This document shows, piece after piece, positions 33,150 to 41,650 of a DNA stretch of 51,382 nucleotides. Each line of letters begins with the position of its first letter. The first letter of the stretch is position 1. The stretch spans positions 1 through 51,382 of the forward strand of contig JAGXFM010000075.1 in assembly GCA_024637215.1 (NCBI GenBank), written 5' to 3'. Both the position numbers and the translations under genes were made by a program. The DNA comes from Sulfuricurvum sp. (GTDB lineage: Bacteria > Campylobacterota > Campylobacteria > Campylobacterales > Sulfurimonadaceae). The notes under the pieces were generated by a model, which saw only the letters and a program-made list of their open reading frames with translations, did no database searches and was not told the origin of the DNA.

Positions 33150-33611
33150 TTATTTTTTCTTCAAAAACTTCTGATTTTCGGGATTTGCGAGCAGTGCGCT
33201 CATCGAGTTCTGAACCCCTTCATGCTTTTCAATATTGATAATAGGATGTTGCTCTTGCGGGAGTGCTAAGTTAACAAATGCGGGAGTATCATCGATAATT
33301 ACTTGGACGATTGAGAGTAACGGTACGGAGACGAAACTGCCGATATTTTCATGACCGAATCCTGCTTCAAAAATTAAAATATCATTATCGATTCGGGCAC
33401 TTTCAAAGGTATATCCGGCTAGAAAAAAGAGGGTCATGGCTCGAAACTCTTCACTTAAGTGTTGCGGGAGAGGCGGATCAAAGGTGACATGATCAATTTT
33501 ACATAAAATACCGAAGTTTTGGTCGTTTTCAAAAAGATAAATGAGCATATCTCGAACATGATTTTCCATCAAACGTGCGAATGAAGAGCTTTTAATAATA
33601 TCAAATAACAT
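33150..33611 (-). CDS. SspB-like protein, putative ClpXP adaptor
   Basis: The 153-residue protein is not an obvious member of a named family, but its plan resembles SspB, the adaptor that tethers ssrA-tagged substrates to ClpXP. It has an N-terminal helix (FARLMENHVRDMLIYLF), then MTLFFLAGYTF, ILIFEAGFG and SFVSVPLLSIVQVIID, which line up with the 'MTIVLQ..F..LxFGG..xxxxIPFxAI' pattern I remember from alphaproteobacterial SspB. The tail QKFLKKK resembles the short basic ClpX-binding tail of such proteins, after a flexible linker. This is inference from memory without an alignment. It is the third gene after cysK and the class IV aminotransferase. Confidence 0.5.
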   Translation of the reverse strand: MLFDIIKSSSFARLMENHVRDMLIYLFENDQNFGILCKIDHVTFDPPLPQHLSEEFRAMTLFFLAGYTFESARIDNDILIFEAGFGHENIGSFVSVPLLSIVQVIIDDTPAFVNLALPQEQHPIINIEKHEGVQNSMSALLANPENQKFLKKK

Positions 33612-33627
33612 AACGACAAACCTGTTT

Positions 33628-34197
33628 TTAGGAAATTATACCATTTTCGACTTCAATGAACCCTACCATCACATTCATGATCCCCACTTTGGTCGCTTTC
33701 GCGATATCGGACACACTAAGAGGTGCAGGGGTGAGGAACCCTTCCTCGAGCAAACGTGCACGTGTGGTTCCTGTAAGTAAAGGGGTTTGAGGGGTGAACC
33801 ATTTCCCCTCTATCTCCAATGCAATATTGGCGATAGTGGTATCGGTAAGAAAGCCATTTTTGACGATGAGAACGTCATCACACATTTCACGTTGTTCAAA
33901 TAAGCGCTCAAGTGCTTCTCGATCGGAATATTTGATATCGTACTCAATCTCATCGCTGATGAGCAATTTGAGGGAAGTGATTTTTTTCGGAATATAAGGG
34001 TGAAATTCGATGGAATATCCCTCTGCATTATAAAGAAAACGGCATCGATAGATTCCGAGTTTAGGGGGAAAAATGAGTGCATGTAAGTCATACGTTTTTT
34101 GAATGTTAAGGGTATGGAGGGTAGCTTCGAGACGCTCCTGATGGTAGGAGAGATGTAAGGGGGAACCGTTCTCGCATCGAAGCGTCTCTAGGAGCAT
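33628..34197 (-). CDS. class IV aminotransferase, aminodeoxychorismate lyase-like (PabC-type)
   Basis: This PLP enzyme of 189 residues has the catalytic lysine at about K89 (DIKYSDRE), the cofactor loop GFLTDTTIANIAL near residue 115 and LLTGTTRARLLEEG near 140. It is much shorter than branched-chain aminotransferases (about 300) and matches short PabC-like proteins that make 4-aminobenzoate for folate. The partner PabB is not next to it. The start lies directly after the cysK stop. Confidence 0.8.
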   Translation of the reverse strand: MLLETLRCENGSPLHLSYHQERLEATLHTLNIQKTYDLHALIFPPKLGIYRCRFLYNAEGYSIEFHPYIPKKITSLKLLISDEIEYDIKYSDREALERLFEQREMCDDVLIVKNGFLTDTTIANIALEIEGKWFTPQTPLLTGTTRARLLEEGFLTPAPLSVSDIAKATKVGIMNVMVGFIEVENGIIS

Positions 34198-35121
34198 TTA
34201 GGCTTCAAAAAGTGGGGTACTGAGGTAACGTTCTGCGGTATCGCAAAGGATCGTGACAATGGTTTTTCCTTTGTTTTCAGGACGTGCTGCAATCAATGAT
34301 GCGGCATGAACATTGGCTCCTGCTGAGATGCCGACAAGCAATCCCTCAGATTTTGCCAGAGCTTTGGATGCGGCTATCGCTTCTTCATTGCTTACGGTAA
34401 TCACTTCACTGTAAAGAGTCGTGTTAAGGACATCAGGGACAAATCCTGCTCCAATTCCTTGAATTTTATGAGGTCCCGGTTTACCTCCGGAGAGGACAGG
34501 AGAGTCTTTCGGTTCTACGGCGATGATCTGGATATTCGGCAAAGCAGCTCGGAGCGCTTCACCTGTTCCTGTGATGGTTCCGCCTGTTCCCACAGCGGCA
34601 ATAAAGATATCAACTTGACCGTCCGTATCTCGAAGAATCTCTTGTGCGGTGGTGATGCGGTGAATAGCGGGATTGGCAGGATTGGCAAATTGCTGTAAAA
34701 CAATCGCATTAGGATTAGAGGCAACGAGGGCATTGGCTTCATCAATCGCCCCTTTCATTCCAGACGCGGCAGGAGTAAGAACCAAATTGGCTCCGAGTGC
34801 TTTAAGTAGATTTCGTCGCTCGATTGACATCGATTCGGGCATGGTAAGGGTGAGTTTTAATCCCAATGCGGCACAAATAGAAGCAAGCGCAATGCCGGTA
34901 TTACCGCTAGTAGGTTCAATAATTAGGGTATCTGCATTGATTTTTCCCTCTTCCATAGCCGTATGAATCATGTTATAGCCGATGCGGTCTTTGACCGAAC
35001 TGGTCGGATTCATGAATTCACATTTTCCTAGAATCGTAGCTCCGCTTGCAGATGAGGGGGCATTGAGCCGTACGAGAGGAGTATTGCCGATGAGTTCAGT
35101 GATATTTGCCGCTATTTTCAT
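34198..35121 (-). CDS. cysK: cysteine synthase (O-acetylserine sulfhydrylase)
   Basis: This PLP enzyme makes cysteine from O-acetylserine and sulfide. The PLP lysine is K44 in [10 protein letters not shown], the phosphate-binding [11 protein letters not shown] is at residues 70-80, and the C-terminal [11 protein letters not shown] and [13 protein letters not shown] are typical. The ATG at 35121, preceded by AGGGA, gives the family-standard 307 residues beginning [17 protein letters not shown]; an upstream ATG adds a hydrophobic stretch that is non-homologous. Symbol cysK is used rather than cysM because of the overall pattern. Confidence 0.9.
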   Translation of the reverse strand: MKIAANITELIGNTPLVRLNAPSSASGATILGKCEFMNPTSSVKDRIGYNMIHTAMEEGKINADTLIIEPTSGNTGIALASICAALGLKLTLTMPESMSIERRNLLKALGANLVLTPAASGMKGAIDEANALVASNPNAIVLQQFANPANPAIHRITTAQEILRDTDGQVDIFIAAVGTGGTITGTGEALRAALPNIQIIAVEPKDSPVLSGGKPGPHKIQGIGAGFVPDVLNTTLYSEVITVSNEEAIAASKALAKSEGLLVGISAGANVHAASLIAARPENKGKTIVTILCDTAERYLSTPLFEA

Positions 35122-35178
35122 TGTGTATCCCTGTGTTTTTGGTAAGTATAATAGCAAAATTTTAAAAAGCCAATAATC

Positions 35179-35195
35179 CATAGTATTTTACTATG
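35179..35195. terminator. small AT-rich hairpin between the response regulator and cysK
   Basis: A perfect seven-base stem CATAGTA/TACTATG around TTT lies in the gap between the regulator stop and the cysK leader. On the minus strand a T-rich stretch comes soon after. It could be a weak terminator for the two-component operon. Confidence 0.3.
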
Positions 35196-35208
35196 TTTAA
35201 TGTACTAT

Positions 35209-35907
35209 CTAATTTGTAGTAGTGCAGATAAAGCGGTATCCGATTCCAAGCTCGGTCTGGATGTAAAGTGGCGATGTTGTATTGGTCTCTATTTTTTTTC
35301 TCAAAGCATTGACGTAAGTTCGAAGGTACTGCATTTCATACTCATAAGCGGCCCCCCATACTTCTTTTAGAATTTTATTATGGGTTAAAACCTGATTACG
35401 GTGGAGGATAAAATATTTGAGCAAATTAAATTCGGTTGGCGTTAATTTAAGCGGTTGATCCCCTTTTAGGGCGGAAAAGTTTTCGACATCGATCGTAATA
35501 TCATTGCATGTGATGAGCGAATCGGAAGTCTGATGCATCATAAATCGTCTTTGTGTCGAGCGAACCCGCGCGAGGAGCTCATTGGTTGAAAACGGTTTGG
35601 TCACATAATCATCGGCGCCTGCATCGAGTGCGGCAATGATTTCTTGTTCATCACTACGGGCTGAAACGACAATAATAGGGATGGATAGCAGGGAACGGAC
35701 TGTTTTTATGAGCTCTTTGCCGTCCCCGTCCGGTAGCCCAAGATCGAGCAATATAATATCGGGATTACGTGTTTGGATCTCTCGCAACGCGCTTTGGCGA
35801 TCTTTGGCGAGTAGCGTTTTGTGACCGAGCTGTTTAAAAGAGAGTTGCAGCAGTCGGCTGATTGCCTCATCATCTTCGACAATTAAAATCAATTGATGGG
35901 GTTTCAT
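35209..35907 (-). CDS. OmpR-family response regulator, KdpE-like
   Basis: The 232-residue regulator has a receiver domain with phospho-acceptor D55 (PDIILLDLGLPDGDG), acidic pair near residue 11 and T/K switch residues (VSARSD, YVTKPF), and a C-terminal winged helix with LTPTEFNLLKYF and the RTYVNALRKKIE recognition helix. It looks like KdpE. It overlaps the sensor kinase gene by four bases. No kdpFABC operon is in the window, so its targets are unknown. Confidence 0.9.
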   Translation of the reverse strand: MKPHQLILIVEDDEAISRLLQLSFKQLGHKTLLAKDRQSALREIQTRNPDIILLDLGLPDGDGKELIKTVRSLLSIPIIVVSARSDEQEIIAALDAGADDYVTKPFSTNELLARVRSTQRRFMMHQTSDSLITCNDITIDVENFSALKGDQPLKLTPTEFNLLKYFILHRNQVLTHNKILKEVWGAAYEYEMQYLRTYVNALRKKIETNTTSPLYIQTELGIGYRFICTTTN

Positions 35908-36926
35908 AGGTTATCCATTTTTAAAGATGCGGGGCGTTTTAAAATAGGGAGTGTCACTTCGATACGGATTCCGTATTCATCGTTGTACGCTCGGATAGTA
36001 CCGTGATGAGCCCGTGTAATATCACGGCAGATTGACAATCCGATGCCGCTGCCCGATATATCTGCCGTGTTTCCGGCACGGTAAAACTTTTCAAAGAGAT
36101 TTGCCAGCTCTGCAGGTTCAAGTGGGGGACATTTGTTGGAAAAGGAGATATGAAATGCGTTAGGGGTTGTCGTGATAGAAACGTTAATCGGTTGTTCTTC
36201 ATCCGAGTATTTCAGCGCATTGTCAATCAGATTGACAAAAAGGCGCATCAAAAGTCCGCCGTCGCCGTAAAAGAGAGGAAGCTCGGAGCTGACATGATAC
36301 TCAATTCGCTCATGCAAGACATCTCTGCGAAATTCGCGCAAAGCGACGGTGAGTAGATCTTCCATATCACACCACCCATTTTTAAGCGGTGTTTGGGGAT
36401 TTTTGAGGCGGGCACTGTCGAGAAGAGTGTTAATAAGACGGTTCATCTGGCGGCTTGATTCGATAATCTGAGCAAGGGCTTGATAGCGTAATGCAGGATC
36501 AAGGGGGTGGGTTTCAACTACGAAGGTAGCATTTCCCATGATCGAAGAGAGAGGTGTTTTTAAATCATGTGAGAGGGTGTTGTAGAGGATCTCTTTGACA
36601 CTGTTGGCATGGATTTTACGCGCTTGGAAGGTAATGGTATAGCCTACGACATAAAAGATAATGAAGCTCCAAATGTAGATCATCTCATGGACGATAAAAC
36701 TAAGTGTCGGTGGAGCGTAGAGGGCTAAAAGAGCAATAGAGGCGGTTGTTGTGATGAACGTGGCAATCCATTCTCCGCGCAAAGCGATAACGACAACCGG
36801 CAAAAGATGGATTAAAATGATATTGGTCATTTCAAGCTCTTTGCGAAATACCAAAGAGATTCCCGTGATCAGGAGAAAGAGAAAAAAGGTAACAATATAA
36901 TGCCGATACGTATAAAAAAGTTGCAT
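35904..36926 (-). CDS. KdpD-like sensor histidine kinase lacking the N-terminal domains
   Basis: This 340-residue kinase begins with four closely packed membrane segments (about residues 10-100) of the DUF4118 type found in KdpD, then HisKA with H120 (LSHDLKTPLSSIMGN) and HATPase with NLIDNALKYS, GSGIGLSICRDI. The roughly 400-residue KdpD sensor and Usp domains are absent. The absence of these domains means potassium sensing cannot be assumed. It is divergent from the biotin carboxylase gene. Confidence 0.88.
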   Translation of the reverse strand: MQLFYTYRHYIVTFFLFLLITGISLVFRKELEMTNIILIHLLPVVVIALRGEWIATFITTTASIALLALYAPPTLSFIVHEMIYIWSFIIFYVVGYTITFQARKIHANSVKEILYNTLSHDLKTPLSSIMGNATFVVETHPLDPALRYQALAQIIESSRQMNRLINTLLDSARLKNPQTPLKNGWCDMEDLLTVALREFRRDVLHERIEYHVSSELPLFYGDGGLLMRLFVNLIDNALKYSDEEQPINVSITTTPNAFHISFSNKCPPLEPAELANLFEKFYRAGNTADISGSGIGLSICRDITRAHHGTIRAYNDEYGIRIEVTLPILKRPASLKMDNL

Positions 36927-37054
36927 GGACGAATTGTAGTGTGGTTTAGGTGAAATTCAGCCAAACAATAAAAGGAGAGAGTGTTTTTTTGATCCCATTT
37001 TGATATCGATTTCTCTAAAATCCGATTCATAAAACTTTGTTAATGAGGAAAAAT

Positions 37055-38512
37055 ATGAAAACGACTAAGATCAAAAAAATCTTGATTGCCAATCGCGGTG
37101 AAATCGCTTTACGTATTATTCGTGCTTGTAAAGAGCTTGAAATTAAAAGTGTCGTTGTTTTTTCTGAAGTGGATATGAACGGCGTATGGGTTCGTAAAGC
37201 AGATGAGTGCTATCCGATTATGGGCGATCCGATTGCGGCTTATTTGGATTATGAGCGTATTATCTCTTTAGCAAAAAAAGCCGATTGTGACGCGATCCAT
37301 CCGGGATACGGGTTTTTATCGGAGAGTGCAGAATTTGCACAGGCGTGTATTGATAACGGTCTTATTTTTATTGGACCGAAACCGGAACATGTTGCCCTGT
37401 TCGGCGATAAAATGGCGTCTAAAGTGGCGATGCGAGCGGTAGGTGTTCCGATGCTTCCCGGAACCGATGAGCCGATTGATAATATTAATGATGCCGAAAA
37501 AATTGCAGCCGATATCGGATTCCCGATTATTATCAAAGCGGCATTCGGCGGGGGCGGACGCGGGATGCGTATCGTTGAGAAGGCATCTGATTTTAAAGAG
37601 ATGTACGAATCGGCAACCAAAGAGGCATTGCGTTTCTTTAGCCGAGGTGAAGTATTCATCGAAAAATATCTTAAAAACCCTCGCCATATTGAGATCCAAA
37701 TCATTGCCGATAAATACGGTAACGTTGTTCATCTCGGAGACCGTGACTGCTCTATTCAACGCCGCCACCAAAAAGTGATTGAGATTGCCCCTTCACCGCT
37801 ATTAAACGAAGCGGTACGCCGTGAGCTTTACCGCATATCGACCAAAGCAATGTTTAAATTGGGCTATGAGAGTGTTGGAACCATCGAATATCTTGTGGAT
37901 GCGGAGGATAATTTCTACTTTATTGAGATGAATACCCGCGTACAGGTAGAACATCCGGTTACTGAAGCGATATCGGGGATCGATTTGATTCAACGGATGA
38001 TTGAAATTGCCGAAGGTGATCCACTCAAATTTTTACAAGAAGAGATTAAATTTCGAGGATATGCAATCGAATTTCGTATTAATGCGGAGAATCCGAAAAT
38101 GAACTTTGTCCCCTCACCGGGATTGATCACTAATTACCTAGCACCCGGAGGTCCGGGAGTTCGTTTGGACTCTATGGCCTATACTAACTATCAAATTCCC
38201 TCAAATTATGATTCGATGATTGGAAAATTGATTGTTTCAGCACTGACATGGGAAGATGCCGTTCGCAAAGCGCGACGTGCATTGGATGAGTTTTTGATCG
38301 AGGGGGTTCCGACCAATATCGCCCTTCACCGTCAAATTGTTCGTGATCAGGACTTTATCGACGGTAAACTCGATACGGGATATTTGGATACGAAACTAAC
38401 AACCTTTAACCTTGAAGCGATCCACAATATGGACGATGAAGAGGCAAAAATGAAGCAAATTCAATCGATCATCAACGTGATCAAAGCAAATAATATCTCA
38501 GTTCGTCACTAA
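37055..38512 (+). CDS. biotin carboxylase subunit (acetyl-CoA carboxylase subunit A / PycA-like)
   Basis: This ATP-grasp enzyme carboxylates biotin on a carrier protein. Motifs are ILIANRGEIALRIIRACKEL, HPGYGFLSE, the ATP loop KAAFGGGGRGMRIV, ERDCSIQRRHQKVIE-like GDRDCSIQRRHQKVIE and EMNTRVQVEHPVTE. At 485 residues it is longer than AccC (about 445). The N-terminus is closer, from memory, to the subunit A of pyruvate or 2-oxoglutarate carboxylase than to the typical accC. In a reverse-TCA organism either is plausible. There is no accB or oadA neighbour. The start with AGGAAAAAT is preferred to a TTG six codons earlier. Confidence 0.85.
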   Translation: MKTTKIKKILIANRGEIALRIIRACKELEIKSVVVFSEVDMNGVWVRKADECYPIMGDPIAAYLDYERIISLAKKADCDAIHPGYGFLSESAEFAQACIDNGLIFIGPKPEHVALFGDKMASKVAMRAVGVPMLPGTDEPIDNINDAEKIAADIGFPIIIKAAFGGGGRGMRIVEKASDFKEMYESATKEALRFFSRGEVFIEKYLKNPRHIEIQIIADKYGNVVHLGDRDCSIQRRHQKVIEIAPSPLLNEAVRRELYRISTKAMFKLGYESVGTIEYLVDAEDNFYFIEMNTRVQVEHPVTEAISGIDLIQRMIEIAEGDPLKFLQEEIKFRGYAIEFRINAENPKMNFVPSPGLITNYLAPGGPGVRLDSMAYTNYQIPSNYDSMIGKLIVSALTWEDAVRKARRALDEFLIEGVPTNIALHRQIVRDQDFIDGKLDTGYLDTKLTTFNLEAIHNMDDEEAKMKQIQSIINVIKANNISVRH

Positions 38513-38515
38513 GCT

Positions 38516-38535
38516 ATCAAGCCCTTGGGCTTGAT
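38516..38535. terminator. bidirectional terminator hairpin between the biotin carboxylase and lnt genes
   Basis: A perfect inverted repeat (ATCAAGCCC, TT, GGGCTTGAT) fills the gap between convergent genes, ending at the lnt stop codon. It folds as eight pairs with a four-base loop. Confidence 0.65.
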
Positions 38536-39753
38536 TCAATACACTATCCCGCTTCCCCCGCCGTTAGCCGCATGAAATACAACGGTATTGTTTTTCCGTG
38601 CGTAAAAACGGATTAACAGCTTTTGTACCGTCGGCTCGATGGAGGGTTTGAACCATCCGTTATTGCTGACTGCGATCATATAGCGAACCTCCGGCGTATA
38701 AAGCTCTTCTCGGGTTGCTTCGTAGCAGACCGCATTGCGAAAGCTCACCCCTTTGACTTTGAAATCGGTCGGGGCTCTAGCGGTGACAAAATCAGCCCCT
38801 CCTCCGAAAATCTCACGATTAACCCATCCTCGCAAAAATTCTGGAAGGGGAATGTACTCGCCGAAGGGGACGAGGATTGTCTTTTTCGCAACGGTGACGT
38901 TCCCTCGATCGAAAAGATAAGAGACGTTATAGTTGAGGTTATTTTCTTTATGCAACGTTCCCGTCAGTATGGCAATGTGCAGGGAACGTTTTGCGAGTGC
39001 TTCGGCGATAGCGGTATGTTCATTCATATAGAGGGGGAATGCCGATTCGGGGAGGACGACCAGATCATACCCTTGCGCGATCGCTTCATCAATAGCATCA
39101 AAATTTTCTTGTAGGGTTTGCTCTAAACGCTCCCCCTGCCATTTGAAATCCTGCGAAATATCGGTAGAGACCAGTTTGATTTTTATCTCAGGAAGCGGCG
39201 CGGCGGGATGGGTGGTTTGAACCGCGCCGAGAAGAAGAATAAGGGGAAGGAGTTTTTTCCACCCCTCAAACCATACCGTCGAGGCGAGCGAAAAGAGGAT
39301 TAGGGCAAACTGCCATTTGGTAAATCCAAGATAGCTTTCAACGAAGATCAGTTCGGGTTGCATCCAGTTAAAATCCATCGGCCAAATATAGGTGAGACCT
39401 AATAGGATGATGGCACGGATAAGGGGATGTGCGGTGAGTGCCATCGTCCCGTAATAGAGGGCATAGACGATTCCGAATCCTAATGCGACAAGCCATGTCG
39501 CCCATCCCAGACCGTAATACTGAAAACTAAATCCGATCCAATAGCACCACAGCAGTCCGATCCAAAACCCGCTGATGAGAATAGTACGTTTGGGTGCGTG
39601 CAAAAGGGCATAAAGGGCAATAAGCCCTGAAAAAGTGTTCAAAGCTTTAGAGGTGAGACCGAAATGTTCCCAATAAATAAAAGCTGAGAAAAAAAGGGCG
39701 ATCAACAAAGGGGCGAGTACGAGTTCAATAATAGGTGCAGTTCGATATTTCAT
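38536..39753 (-). CDS. lnt: apolipoprotein N-acyltransferase
   Basis: Lnt adds the third acyl chain to the N-terminal cysteine of lipoproteins. The 405-residue protein has about six N-terminal membrane segments and a C-terminal nitrilase-like domain with the Glu-Lys-Cys triad region: VVLPESAFP (E), KKTILVPFGEYIPL (K) and VCYEATREE (C). It is shorter than the E. coli protein (about 510), as in other Campylobacterota. It is divergent from yajC. Confidence 0.93.
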   Translation of the reverse strand: MKYRTAPIIELVLAPLLIALFFSAFIYWEHFGLTSKALNTFSGLIALYALLHAPKRTILISGFWIGLLWCYWIGFSFQYYGLGWATWLVALGFGIVYALYYGTMALTAHPLIRAIILLGLTYIWPMDFNWMQPELIFVESYLGFTKWQFALILFSLASTVWFEGWKKLLPLILLLGAVQTTHPAAPLPEIKIKLVSTDISQDFKWQGERLEQTLQENFDAIDEAIAQGYDLVVLPESAFPLYMNEHTAIAEALAKRSLHIAILTGTLHKENNLNYNVSYLFDRGNVTVAKKTILVPFGEYIPLPEFLRGWVNREIFGGGADFVTARAPTDFKVKGVSFRNAVCYEATREELYTPEVRYMIAVSNNGWFKPSIEPTVQKLLIRFYARKNNTVVFHAANGGGSGIVY

Positions 39754-39786
39754 AGAGTAATTATATCGTTGTTAGCCACATTTCAG

Positions 39787-39792
39787 TATAAT
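39787..39792 (+). promoter_or_regulatory. -10 box for the yajC-secDF operon
   Basis: A perfect TATAAT lies 36 bases before the yajC ATG at 39823, with AAGGA as ribosome binding site. No convincing -35 is seen. It probably starts the whole run to mfd. Confidence 0.6.
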
Positions 39793-39822
39793 GCCCCAAT
39801 TTCACATTACCCAAGGATACCC

Positions 39823-40089
39823 ATGGAAATTGTTACCCAGATTCTCCCATTTGTCTTTTTGATCGCTATTATGTATTTCGTGATCATTCGTCCCCAAAAC
39901 CAGCAGGCTAAAAAACATAAAGAGATGATTGAAGCTCTTACACGAGGGGATAAAATTATTACCACCGGCGGATTGATCGTCGAAATTAAAAAAGTTGAAG
40001 ATACTTATTTCGTCATTAAAATGAACAATGAAACTGAAGTGCGCCTAGTCAAAGATGCGGTTGCCAGAAAGTACGAGGATGAAGCTTAA
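39823..40089 (+). CDS. yajC: preprotein translocase subunit YajC
   Basis: The 88-residue protein has one membrane helix (FVFLIAIMYFVIIRP) followed by the cytoplasmic motif RPQNQQAKKHKEMIEALTRGDKIITTGG. YajC associates with SecDF and YidC. An upstream in-frame ATG at 39769 would add 18 residues overlapping the promoter, so the ATG behind AAGGA is used. Its end overlaps secD by 11 bases. Confidence 0.94.
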   Translation: MEIVTQILPFVFLIAIMYFVIIRPQNQQAKKHKEMIEALTRGDKIITTGGLIVEIKKVEDTYFVIKMNNETEVRLVKDAVARKYEDEA

Positions 40090-41650
40090 TTACCGCGTTG
40101 TTTTACTGATACTCGCTACCGTATTCGGTCTGGTATTTTCTCTCCCCTCATTCACGCAAAGCGGTGAGGGGAAAAAGATTACCCTCGGACTTGATTTACA
40201 GGGTGGATTGCACATGCTTTTAGGGGTTAAAACCGAAGAAGCGGTCAATTCTCAGATCAAATCTATCGCTTCGGGAATCAAACATTTTGCCGAGCGTAAT
40301 GATATTTTGATCGAAGGGATCAGCGTTCGGGAAGAGAAAGTTGTATTTGAACTTCTTGATGGTGATGATGCAACGGTTATGGATGAACAGCTCAAAACGA
40401 TTGAGGGGAGCGTAGTCCATGCTTCTGCGGGGAAATATACCGTATCTATTACTCCTGAAGCGGTGGAAAAACTCAAACTTCAAGCGGTGGATCAGGCTAT
40501 TGAGACGATCCGTAACCGTCTTGATCAGTTTGGATTGGCGGAACCGACGGTTGCGAAACAGGGGGTTGATAAAATTCTCGTCGAGCTTCCGGGGATTAAA
40601 ACGCCGGAGGAAGAACAGCGTGCTCGCGAGTTGATTTCCCGTGCGGCAAAACTCGAGCTGATGGCTGTGGATGAAGACCGTTCTATGCGTGTTAATGACA
40701 TAACTGAGGCAGAAGCGGCAAGCTATGGGGATAAAGTCCTCGAAGATGCGCTTCAGCCGCAGATGAAACATCTTGTCAATGAAATCCCGATTTTGGATGG
40801 GACAATGTTGACCGATGCGCAAGTCGGATACGATCAAAACAATCGACCGGTTATCAATTTCTCACTCAATGCCCAAGGGGCGCAGATTTTTGGTGATTTT
40901 ACGGGTAAAAGTGTCGGCAAACGCCTCGCTATCGTACTGGATGGCAAAGTGTACTCGGCTCCCGTTATTAATGAACGTATCGGCGGCGGATCGGGTCAAA
41001 TCAGCGGGAACTATACGACCGCCGAAGCGAACGATTTGGCGATTGCACTCCGCTCAGGGGCATTGCTAGCACCGATTTATATGATGGAAAAACGCTCGGT
41101 AGGGCCAAGCCTCGGAGCCGATAGTATTAAAGCGAGTATGCTTGCCTTAGTATCTGGTTTCGGACTGGTTGTTTTGTTTATGATGGTTTACTATCGACGT
41201 GCCGGTGTAATCGCCAATATTGCATTAGTAGTCAATATTTTACTGATTGTTGCCGTTATGGCACTTTTCGGTGCCACATTGACATTGCCGGGTATGGCGG
41301 GGATCGTCCTCACCGTAGGTATGGCAGTCGATTCTAACGTTATTATTAATGAACGGATACGTGAAATATTAGCTGAGGGTTCTTCTGTGAAACGTGCGAT
41401 TGAGGTCGGATATGAAAATGCTATGCGTGCAATTACCGACTCCAATGTTACAACCTTGATTGCTGCTATTGCTCTGTACGTGTATGGAACGGGTGCAATC
41501 AAAGGGTTCGCCATTACGATCAGTATCGGGATCTTAGCTTCGATGTTGACGGCAATTTTAGGTACGCACGGTATTTATTTGATGTTACAAGATCGTATTG
41601 AAAAATCCAAAGATACTGCCAAATGGTTTGGCGTGAAACGGAGTAATTGA
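40079..41650 (+). CDS. secD: protein translocase subunit SecD
   Basis: SecD with SecF uses the proton motive force to complete export through SecYEG. The 523-residue protein has an N-terminal membrane helix, a large periplasmic P1 region (LGLDLQGGLHMLLGV near residue 40), and five C-terminal helices with the AVDSNVIINERIRE motif. An ATG eight codons upstream is also possible; the one used follows GAGG immediately, so coupling to yajC is likely. secF starts at its stop (TGATG). Confidence 0.95.
   Translation: MKLNYRVVLLILATVFGLVFSLPSFTQSGEGKKITLGLDLQGGLHMLLGVKTEEAVNSQIKSIASGIKHFAERNDILIEGISVREEKVVFELLDGDDATVMDEQLKTIEGSVVHASAGKYTVSITPEAVEKLKLQAVDQAIETIRNRLDQFGLAEPTVAKQGVDKILVELPGIKTPEEEQRARELISRAAKLELMAVDEDRSMRVNDITEAEAASYGDKVLEDALQPQMKHLVNEIPILDGTMLTDAQVGYDQNNRPVINFSLNAQGAQIFGDFTGKSVGKRLAIVLDGKVYSAPVINERIGGGSGQISGNYTTAEANDLAIALRSGALLAPIYMMEKRSVGPSLGADSIKASMLALVSGFGLVVLFMMVYYRRAGVIANIALVVNILLIVAVMALFGATLTLPGMAGIVLTVGMAVDSNVIINERIREILAEGSSVKRAIEVGYENAMRAITDSNVTTLIAAIALYVYGTGAIKGFAITISIGILASMLTAILGTHGIYLMLQDRIEKSKDTAKWFGVKRSN

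Noticed and set aside
35122-35181. N-terminal extension of cysK with a hydrophobic segment
   Set aside because: The extension has no ribosome binding site and is not part of the family; AGGGA precedes the internal ATG.
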